Assembly (NCBI GenBank): GCA_014879765.1
Contig: JACSRL010000470.1
Location: 1-9,103, forward strand
Reading direction: 5' to 3'
From: Anaerolinea sp.
Lineage (GTDB): Bacteria > Chloroflexota > Anaerolineae > JAAEKA01
DNA: 9,103 nt
Positions within the stretch are counted from its first letter, which is position 1, and each line of letters starts with the position of its first letter. Position numbers and translations under genes: made by a program. The notes under the pieces are model-generated. The model did no database searches, was not told where the DNA came from, and saw nothing but the letters and a program-made list of their open reading frames with translations. Below, in pieces: positions 1 through 6,200 of this stretch.

Positions 1-1301
1 TGCTGCTGATGGTTTTCTACGCGCCGACGCCGCAGCGGGCCTATGGCGACGTGCTGCAGTTGGCCAGCCGCGTGCCCTTTGGCCAGTTGGCGCGCGACCT
101 GCACCGCCTGGCGGCCGAGGCGATGATCATCGTCGTGGTGTTGCACATGCTGCGCACCTTTCTCACTGGCTCCTACAAGCGGCCGCGCCAGTTCACCTGG
201 GTCAGCGGGGTGGTCTTGCTGCTGCTGACCTTGCTGTTGAGCTTCAGCGGCTATCTGTTGCCCTACGATCAACTGGCCTACTGGGCGGTGACCATCGGCT
301 CCAGCATGGCCGACAAGATCCCGCCGGCCGCGCTGGGCAACGCGGTCAAGCTGTTGCTGTTGGGCGCGCCCAGCGTGGGGCCGGCCACTCTGCTGCGCTT
401 CTATCTGCTGCACGTGCTGCTGCTGCCGCTGCTGCTGCTCTTCGTCTTTTTCGTCCACTACTACAAGGTGGTTCACGTGGGCATTTCGCTGCCGGCCTCG
501 GAGGAGGAGGTGGGCCAGGACACGGCGCGGCGTGTGCCCGCGGCGCGGCGGCGCACCTATCTGCCGGAGCTGGCCACGGGCGAGGCGGCCCTGTTGGCCG
601 CGGTTACCGTGGCGCTGTTGGCGCTGATCGCCCTGGGCATCTACCCCGGCGCGCCGCTGGAACACCACGCCAACCCCCTGAGAACCCCCACCCACACCGA
701 GGCGCCCTGGTATTTTCTCTGGGTGCAGGGCCTGCTCAAGCTGGGCGACGCGACGCTGATGGGGGTGTTGCTGCCTCTGGCGCTGGTTCTGGCGCTCTTT
801 CTGTTGCCCTACCTGGATCGCAACCCCAGCCGGCGCGCGGCCGATCGGCGCGGCGCCATCTACATCGCCATGATTCTCTCGGCCGCGCTGGTGGTGCTGA
901 CCTGGATGGGCACCCCCCAGTACGGCGTGCGGCTGGCGCCGGCCGAGGAGATCGCCCAGCAGGTGCTGCCGGAGGAGGGGGCCGGCCTGGTCAGCGCGCT
1001 GTCGTGGCAGGATCTGCCGCCGGGCGACTGGGACACCCGCACCTACGCCGCCAGCAGCGCGCCGCCGGCCCTGCGCCAGGCGCTGGCTCAGATCCAGCAG
1101 AGGCTGGATGGGGAGGATGCCCGCGCGCGGGCGGGCGGCGGGCCGGGGCTGCCGGCCGGCTATGCCAAGCTGGCCATCGAACAGTGGCAGCCGGGGCTAC
1201 GCAAGGTGACGCTGCGCGTCTTCTGGCAGGACGCGCGCGGCGATTGGCAGACGCTGGAGCGGGCCGGTTTTGTGGCCGAGGCCGCCGCGGGAGGGGGCTA
1301 G
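1..1301 (+). CDS. Cytochrome b of a bc-type quinol oxidoreductase, b6 plus subunit IV fused (5' end missing)
   Basis: This is the membrane quinol-oxidising subunit of a cytochrome bc complex. It takes electrons from (mena)quinol and passes one branch across the membrane through two b hemes. The reading frame is open to the left edge, so the Met at base 9 is internal and the real start lies upstream. Counting from that Met, His32/His46 (13 residues between) and His135/His150 (14 between) are the four heme b ligands. The 14-residue spacing is that of b6-type proteins. The segments around residues 54-69 (GSYKRPRQ...TWVSGVV) and 81-96 (GYLLPYDQ..YWAVTI) closely match cytochrome b6. Subunit IV-like helices lie at about 193-211, 252-268 and 284-301. 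The quinol-site PEWY motif reads APWY at 232-235, a variant known in non-proteobacterial complexes. After the last helix comes an unrecognised tail (about 303-430), predicted to lie on the outer face. It is the qcrB/petB type; I give no symbol because the exact complex class is unresolved. Confidence 0.93.
   Translation, partial: LLMVFYAPTPQRAYGDVLQLASRVPFGQLARDLHRLAAEAMIIVVVLHMLRTFLTGSYKRPRQFTWVSGVVLLLLTLLLSFSGYLLPYDQLAYWAVTIGSSMADKIPPAALGNAVKLLLLGAPSVGPATLLRFYLLHVLLLPLLLLFVFFVHYYKVVHVGISLPASEEEVGQDTARRVPAARRRTYLPELATGEAALLAAVTVALLALIALGIYPGAPLEHHANPLRTPTHTEAPWYFLWVQGLLKLGDATLMGVLLPLALVLALFLLPYLDRNPSRRAADRRGAIYIAMILSAALVVLTWMGTPQYGVRLAPAEEIAQQVLPEEGAGLVSALSWQDLPPGDWDTRTYAASSAPPALRQALAQIQQRLDGEDARARAGGGPGLPAGYAKLAIEQWQPGLRKVTLRVFWQDARGDWQTLERAGFVAEAAAGGG
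1289..1297 (+). promoter_or_regulatory. Ribosome binding site of the triheme cytochrome c gene
   Basis: A purine-rich GGGAGGGGG stretch ends 7 bases before the ATG at 1305. It overlaps the last codons of the cytochrome b gene, whose TAG stop is at 1299-1301. The 3-base gap between the genes and the site's position inside the upstream gene point to translational coupling in one transcript. The site supports ATG 1305 as the start: it puts a hydrophobic signal/anchor helix at the N-terminus, whereas the next in-frame ATG (1392) would delete that helix. Confidence 0.6.
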
Positions 1302-1304
1302 GCC

Positions 1305-2579
1305 ATGTTGAGACAGAGCGCGCTGGCCTTGCTGGCCTTGCTGGCGCTGGCCGCGCTGCTGGCCGCGCTGGCCTGGCGCGAGCCGGCGCGCATGGCCGAC
1401 CGTGAGGCCGCCATCGCCGCGGCCGCGGTCGAGAACGGCGCCAGCCTTTACCGCAGCCACTGCGCCGGCTGCCACGGCGTGGCCGGCCGCGGCATTCCCG
1501 GCCTGGCGCCGGCGCTGAACCATCCCGACTTCTTCCAGCGCCGCCTGGAGGAGGTGGGCTACCCCGGCACGCTGCGCAGCTACGTCGAGGCCGCCATCGC
1601 GGCCGGCCGGCCGGTCAACCAGGGCCAGTACAGCGCGCTCATGCCGGCCTGGAGCCAGGCCTACGGCGGCGCGCTGCGGCCGGACGAGATCGAGGATCTG
1701 GCCAGCTTCATCCTGCACTGGGAGGCCGCGCCGGTTGCTGCGCCGCCGGCCGGAGGCGTGGCCCCGTCGGCGGCTGTCCAGCGCGGCAAGGCGGTCTACT
1801 TCGGCCCGGCCGGCTGCCTGGGCTGCCATGGCCAGCCGGGCAGCGGCGGAGTCAGCGGGCCAGACATGGCCGGCATTGCCCACCGCGCGGCGCGGCAGCT
1901 TCCTGGCCTGACGGCCGAGCAGGCGCTTCGCCAGTCGATTCTGGCGCCGGGCGCGCAGATCGCCGACGGCTGCCGCTCGACCGTCTGTCCCGACCTGATG
2001 CCGCGCGACTACAGCGCCCGCCTGAGCCAGGCCGATCTGGACGCGCTGGTGGCCTATCTGCTGACGTTGGAGGAGGGTGGGCCGGCCAGCGCCCAGCCAA
2101 CGGCCAGGCCAACCGCCGCGCCGTCGGCCGCGGCGACCACCCCTGTGCCGCCCTTGCGCCATCCCGGCGGCGACCGCGCGCTGGGCGAGACGCTCTATAT
2201 GCAGGAGTGCGCCCCCTGTCACGGCCCGCGGGGCGAAGGGGGCTGGGCCGGCAGTTTGGCGCCGGTGTTCGCCAGCGTCGATCCCTGGCAGTACGTGCGC
2301 GCGGCCATGGAGCAGGGCATTGCCGGCGTCACCATGCCGGCCTGGGGCCAGCGCTACGGCGGGCGGCTGGATGAACAGCAACTGGATGCCATTGCCGCCT
2401 ACATCGCGGGCTGGCCGGACGGGCAGACGCGCGGCCAGGCTGTGGCCGCTGCCGGCCCCTCCTCTCCTTCCCCAGCCTTGTTGGGGTTGGCTTTGGTGGG
2501 ATTGCTTGTGGCCGGCCCCGCCCTGTTGGCCAGCTTCCGTTGGGGCAAAAAGACGCCGGCGCCGCGGCTGGAGGAGTGA
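1305..2579 (+). CDS. Membrane-anchored triheme c-type cytochrome (bc complex partner)
   Basis: This 424-residue protein probably accepts electrons from the bc complex on the outer face of the membrane and passes them to a terminal acceptor. It has an N-terminal hydrophobic helix (6-24), then three cytochrome c domains. The heme motifs are CAGCH 53-57, CLGCH 171-175 and CAPCH 302-306. Likely Met axial ligands, all in Met-Pro contexts, are Met113, Met232 and Met344. Domain 1 and domain 3 share the pattern MPAW.Q.YGG, so they look like close paralogs; domain 2 is more divergent and carries an extra Cys pair (223 and 228) just before its Met ligand. A Pro/Ala/Thr-rich linker (258-287) separates domains 2 and 3. 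A second hydrophobic helix (390-410), followed by a short charged tail with RWGKK, closes the protein, so both ends should be cytoplasmic and all hemes outside. It starts 3 bases after the cytochrome b stop. The exact acceptor is unknown; it could serve a cytochrome oxidase or an alternative complex. Confidence 0.92.
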   Translation: MLRQSALALLALLALAALLAALAWREPARMADREAAIAAAAVENGASLYRSHCAGCHGVAGRGIPGLAPALNHPDFFQRRLEEVGYPGTLRSYVEAAIAAGRPVNQGQYSALMPAWSQAYGGALRPDEIEDLASFILHWEAAPVAAPPAGGVAPSAAVQRGKAVYFGPAGCLGCHGQPGSGGVSGPDMAGIAHRAARQLPGLTAEQALRQSILAPGAQIADGCRSTVCPDLMPRDYSARLSQADLDALVAYLLTLEEGGPASAQPTARPTAAPSAAATTPVPPLRHPGGDRALGETLYMQECAPCHGPRGEGGWAGSLAPVFASVDPWQYVRAAMEQGIAGVTMPAWGQRYGGRLDEQQLDAIAAYIAGWPDGQTRGQAVAAAGPSSPSPALLGLALVGLLVAGPALLASFRWGKKTPAPRLEE

Positions 2580-2613
2580 GCAACGAAGAGAGCGATGCCA
2601 GCCGCGGCGCCGG
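2556..2613 (+). repeat. Perfect 16-bp inverted repeat spanning the cytochrome c stop codon
   Basis: The left arm is 2556-2571, inside the last codons of the cytochrome c gene (encoding PAPRLE). The right arm is 2598-2613, and the 26-base loop contains the TGA at 2577-2579. The arms (CCGGCGCCGCGGCTGG and its exact complement) pair without mismatch and are almost all G/C, so the mRNA hairpin should be very stable. No T-run follows, so it is not a classic intrinsic terminator. It could protect the mRNA 3' end, cause pausing, or be a decayed terminator. Confidence 0.75.
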
Positions 2614-2624
2614 GCCATACATAC

Positions 2625-2678
2625 ACCGAAGCCGCCAGGGGGTATGGCGATGAAGGGGACGATGATGACGGCTTCGGT
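2625..2678 (+). repeat. 10-bp inverted repeat with T-rich trailer, possible weak terminator
   Basis: ACCGAAGCCG (2625-2634) pairs perfectly with CGGCTTCGGT (2669-2678) across a 34-base loop. The sequence just after it (2679-2695) is T-rich but interrupted by other bases. It lies about 45 bases past the cytochrome c stop and could end or attenuate the cytochrome transcript. The long loop and the poor T-run make this only a weak terminator candidate. Confidence 0.35.
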
Positions 2679-2730
2679 TCTGTATCTGGTTGTTTGACAC
2701 GTCGAATCGCCGCGCCAGGGCACAAGGGGA

Positions 2731-2816
2731 GGACAAATTCAACGCATCTGTATTATACATCGGATCCGGCGCGATTTTCCTTACATTTTGCTGACAATTG
2801 TATCAAATCCTCCTGA
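2731..2816. other. A+T-richer intergenic stretch without a recognised gene
   Basis: This is the only notably A/T-rich stretch in an otherwise G+C-rich window. It includes TATTATACAT (2751-2760) and the 8-base palindrome ACAATTGT (2794-2801). A TTGACA lies further left at 2694-2699, but no hexamer sits at promoter spacing from it. I see no RNA gene and no convincing open frame here. It might be a promoter, a protein-binding site or the scar of an insertion; none of these is established. Confidence 0.3.
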
Positions 2817-2828
2817 CGCGTCCCCCAC

Positions 2829-2860
2829 GCGGCGTTCGCATCGGAGGATGCGAACGCCGC
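2829..2860. repeat. Perfect 14-bp palindromic hairpin with 4-base loop
   Basis: GCGGCGTTCGCATC (2829-2842) pairs exactly with GATGCGAACGCCGC (2847-2860) around the loop GGAG. No T-run follows on either strand, so it is unlikely to be an intrinsic terminator. A compact perfect palindrome between convergent genes is typical of dispersed REP-like elements or a protein-binding site. It sits directly upstream of the G+C-rich palindrome cluster and may belong to the same repeat-rich region. Confidence 0.75.
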
Positions 2861-2941
2861 TGGGCGTGGCTCGGTCGGAGACCGGCCACAGCAGGTTGTC
2901 ATGGCACATGGGTATGGTGATTCTGTGTGGCGTATGCCCCA

Positions 2942-2960
2942 GGGCGGGGAGACCCCGCCC
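2942..2960. repeat. G+C palindrome 1 of 4
   Basis: GGGCGGGG pairs with CCCCGCCC around an AGA loop, giving an 8-bp perfect stem. It lies at the end of the first 61-base direct repeat unit. Confidence 0.8.
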
Positions 2961-2988
2961 CTACGACGATGGATGCCGCGCGGCGGAT

Positions 2989-3009
2989 GGGGCGGGGAGA
3001 CCCCGCCCC
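2989..3009. repeat. G+C palindrome 2 of 4
   Basis: GGGGCGGGG pairs with CCCCGCCCC around an AGA loop, a 9-bp perfect stem and the longest of the four. It directly precedes the first copy of the 20-base direct repeat. Confidence 0.8.
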
Positions 3010-3033
3010 GACGGTGGATGCCATGACGCGGTA

Positions 3034-3054
3034 GGGGCGGGGTGTCCCCGCCCT
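3034..3054. repeat. G+C palindrome 3 of 4
   Basis: GGGCGGGG (3035-3042) pairs with CCCCGCCC (3046-3053) around TGT, with a possible G-T pair extending it to 3034/3054. The loop is the reverse-orientation form (TGT instead of AGA), so this copy may be inverted and diverged relative to the other three. Confidence 0.75.
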
Positions 3055-3112
3055 GGGCCGCCGACCGAGACATGGCACATGCGTATGGTGATTCTGTGTG
3101 TCGTATGCCCCA

Positions 3113-3131
3113 GGGCGGGAAGACCCCGCCC
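3113..3131. repeat. G+C palindrome 4 of 4
   Basis: GGGCGGG (3113-3119) pairs with CCCGCCC (3125-3131). A G-to-A change at 3120 relative to palindrome 1 shortens the stem to 7 bp and widens the loop. It belongs to the second 61-base direct repeat unit. Confidence 0.75.
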
Positions 3132-3174
3132 CCCACGGTGGATGCCATGACGCGATAGTTGATCCCGCGGATAT

Positions 3175-3210
3175 AAAAAGGGCCTCAGCACAAGCTGAGG
3201 CCCTTCTTTT
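3175..3210 (-). terminator. Bidirectional intrinsic terminator
   Basis: AAGGGCCTCAGC (3178-3189) and GCTGAGGCCCTT (3194-3205) form a perfect 12-bp stem with the loop ACAA. Read on the minus strand, the G+C stem is followed by five T (complement of 3175-3179), an excellent terminator about 20 bases past the stop of the giant surface-protein gene. Read on the plus strand it is followed by TTCTTTT (3204-3210), so it should also stop readthrough from the cytochrome genes. A shared terminator fits the convergent layout. Confidence 0.92.
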
Positions 3211-3228
3211 CAGAAAGCGGAGCGAGGG

Positions 3229-6200
3229 CTAGGCAGCCATGCCGCGCCGCCGGTAGAGCAGGAACGCGCCGCCCGCGGCCAGCAGGCCGGCCAGCAGCCC
3301 GAAGACCGCCGCGCCATTCTGGCTGCCGTCAGCCTCCATGCCGCTCAGGGTCACAGCCGTTGGCGCCTGGAAGAGCACGCTGACCGGCCCGTGCATGGTC
3401 GTCGCGCCGTCCAGCTCGACATCCTCCAGCTTGTACCAGTAGGTCTGGCCAGCCTGGACGTCGAGGTCCTGGTAGCTGTAGGCCGCGCCTTGGGTGCTGC
3501 CCGGCGCCGCCGAGGGGGTGAAGCCCAACAGCGTGTACTCGCCGTCAGCCGTCAGGCTGCGGTAAAGGTTGAAGCCGGCGTTGTTGAGCTCGCTCACCGT
3601 CTCCCAGGAGACCAGCACGTGGTCAGCCTGGGCGTTGGCCTCGAAGCCCGCCAGCAGCACCGCCAGCGTCTGGTCGGTGCGGTAGTCTTCCACCTCGCCC
3701 GAGGCAGCGCTCCCCGTGGGGTTGGCGATGTCGCCGGCCGAGAAGGCGATGCGGCAGCGAATGTAGGAGATGCCCAACGAGGGCGGGGCGAAGCCCGTCA
3801 GTGTGACGGTGTAGTTCGCGCTGCCGCTGCTGGCCGGCACAGCCACATTGGCGGATTTCTCGCCGGTGTCCAGGAAGTCGCCGTCGCGGTTGAAGTCGAT
3901 CCAGCAGACCATCACCGCCGCGTTGTTGGTGGTGTTGGTGGCGCGCACGGTCATCTGGATCATGGTGCTGTTGGTGAGGATCGGCGGGATCGTGCTGATG
4001 CCATCCTCGTCGTCCACGTTGGTGGTGTTGTCAGCCGTGGCCAGGTTGTCCTGCAGGGTAGCCGGGTCGCTGTCCGGGGCCACGTTGCCCAGGTTCAGGC
4101 CGCTGACAATCACGTGGTAGGGGCCGTTGTCCGAACCGAGCGTGTTGTAGTTGCCTGTGCCGGTGCCGGGGGCGGTGTCCGGCGCATCGCCGTAGTCGAC
4201 GCCGCTGATGTTCAGCGGGTAGTCCTCGACCTCGCCGGTGGCCGCCGGGCCGGTGGGATTCGCCACCTCGCCGGCCGCGTTGGCGATGCGGCAGCGCAGG
4301 TAGCTTAGGCCGGGCACGGGGGTGCTGAAGCCGCTGAAGGTCAGCGTCGGCGTGGTCGTGCCGCTGTTGGCGGCCACGCTGGCCGACGCGCGTTCGGCGG
4401 CGCTGAACACGCCGTCACGGTTGAAGTCGATCCAGCAGGCCACCGTCGCCGCGGAGTTGGTGTTGTTGAACACCGTCACCGGCAGCGCCACGGAGGTGGT
4501 GGCGGCGGAGATGGACGGGATCGCGCCCACGCCATCTTCGTCGTCCGTGCCGGTGGTATCGTCCGCGTTGGCAGCAGCGTTTTGCAGCGTGCCGTTGTCT
4601 GCGTCAGGATTGACCGCACCCAGACGCAGGTTGGCCACGATCAGGTGGCTGGGTCCGTTGTCGGCCGCGGTGGTGTTGTAGTTGCCCACGCCGGTGCCGG
4701 TCGAGCCATCAGGCGCGTCGCCGAAGTCACGGCTCTGCGGCGTGATGCTCACCATGTAGTCCTCGACCTCGCCGTTGGTCGCCGAGCCGGTGGGCGTCAG
4801 GTTGGACTGCGTGCTGCAGCGGAAGCGGGCGCCGGTGGCCGCAGAGGCCACCACGCTGGGGATGGGGAAGGTGACGGTGTTGTTGCCGCCGCCGATCATC
4901 TGAACGTTGGTGGCCACCTGGTCGCCGGCGTCGGCGAAGCTGCCATTGCCATTGAAGTCGATCCAGGCGTTGAGGAAGCAGACCCGCGCGCCGGTGCTGA
5001 AGGCTGACATGTCGATGGTGGCCGTGCCTGTGCCACCTGCGGTCAGCCCGCTGAAGGTCACGCCATCCTCGTCATCGTTGCCGCTGACGCATGCGCCCAG
5101 CCGCGGCGTGGTGACGCTGCTGTCGTCGCCGGTGGCCGTTCCGTTGGGCAGGCCGTTGCTTTCGGCGTCCACGCACTTGCCCAGGTAGGCCACGCCCGAC
5201 AACACGTGCGACGGGCCGCTGTTGGCCGAGAGGGTCGCGTACGGCCCATCGGGCAGGTCGCCCCAGTCCACGGCCGTGCCGGTGATCTGCACGGCGTAGT
5301 CCTCGACCTCGCCATCGGTCGCGACGCCGGTCGGCGCCAGATTCTGCTGCGTGCTGCAGCGGAAGCGGGCATAGGTCGTGCCGCTGGCCGCGGAGCCGGG
5401 CACGGCGACGGCCAGGTTGGTGACGCCCGCAGGCAGCAACACGTTGGTGGCCACCTGCTCGCCGGCATCCAGCCAACTGCCGTTGCCGTTGAAGTCGATC
5501 CAGCCGTTCAGGTAGCAGGCCGTGGGGGCTGAGCGGGTGACCGCGAGCTGCGCGGTCTGGCCGGCCAGCAGCGTCGGGATGGACACGCCATCTTCATCGT
5601 CGTTGCCGGTGGCGCAGGTCCCATGGCGCGGGGTGGTGGCGTTGCTGTCATCGCCGGTGGCTCCGACGCTCTGCTGGCCGTTGCTTTCGGCGTCCACACA
5701 GGCGCCCAGGAAGACGTTGGCGTTCATCACGTGATGTGCGCCGTTGTCAGAGCCCTGGGTCTGGTAGTTGCCAGGGCCGACGCCAGCGCCGGTGTCCGGC
5801 GCGTCGCCCCAGTCGTTGGCGGCCGGGCCGGCGGCGATGGTGACCGCGTAGTCTTCCACCTCGCCATCGGCGGCAACGCCGGTGACGCCCAGGCTGCTCT
5901 GGGTGCTGCAGCGGAAGCGGGCATAGGTCTGCGCCTGCGTCGATGCGATCGGCGGGGTGACGGACAGCGTGTTGTTGCCGACGACCATGGCCACGTTGCT
6001 GGCGATCTGCTCGCCGGCGTCGTTCCAGTCGCCGTCGCCGTTGAAGTCGATCCAGGCGTTGAGCACGCAGGCCGCGTTGCTCACAGCTACGGTGAGGTTG
6101 CTGGCCGATTGCTCGGTCAGGGCGGGGATGGTGACGCCATCCTCGTCGTCGTTGCCCGTGGCGCAGGTGCCGAAGCGCGGCGTGGTGGCGTTGGTGTCGT

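Larger units (their letters stand above)
2898..3155. repeat. REP/MITE-like cluster of direct and inverted repeats
   Basis: A 61-base unit occurs at 2901-2961 and again 171 bases later at 3072-3132 with three mismatches (2911/3082, 2930/3101, 2949/3120). A second unit of 20 bases (ACGGTGGATGCC...) occurs identically at 3011-3030 and 3135-3154. Four G+C-rich palindromes lie inside. The cluster is bounded by GTCATGGCA (2898-2906) and its inverted copy TGCCATGAC (3143-3151), which appears once more at 3019-3027. No transposase is present and I see no clear target-site duplication. It is best read as a non-coding cluster of REP-type or MITE-type repeats that has undergone internal duplication. Confidence 0.75.

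Noticed and set aside
9..11. Met codon at base 9 as the true start of cytochrome b
   Set aside because: It lies inside the conserved segment before the first heme ligands; the first membrane helix expected of the family is missing, so the gene starts upstream.
1197..2723. 508-codon open frame on the minus strand opposite the cytochrome c gene
   Set aside because: It is rich in Arg/Gly/Ala/Gln without domains and lies antisense to a clear triheme cytochrome; it is a product of the G+C-rich codon pattern.
2694..2756. Promoter made of TTGACA (2694-2699) and TATTAT (2751-2756)
   Set aside because: The gap of about 51 bases is far outside the usual 15-19, and no plus-strand gene follows.
2595..2816. 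73-codon plus-strand frame in the intergenic region
   Set aside because: No ribosome site, no recognisable domain, and it runs across the inverted repeat and the A+T island; coding potential is not convincing.
2753..3150. Open frames of about 120-130 codons on both strands over the repeat cluster
   Set aside because: Their repeated Pro/Gly/Arg peptides simply translate the G+C palindromes and direct repeats.
2898..3155. CRISPR array
   Set aside because: The repeats are of unequal length and spacing, are strongly palindromic G+C elements, and there are no uniform spacers or cas genes.
3391..4308. 305-codon plus-strand frame opposite the surface-protein gene
   Set aside because: It is Val/Gly/Ala/Arg-rich, follows the antisense of the GEVED repeats and has no independent features.
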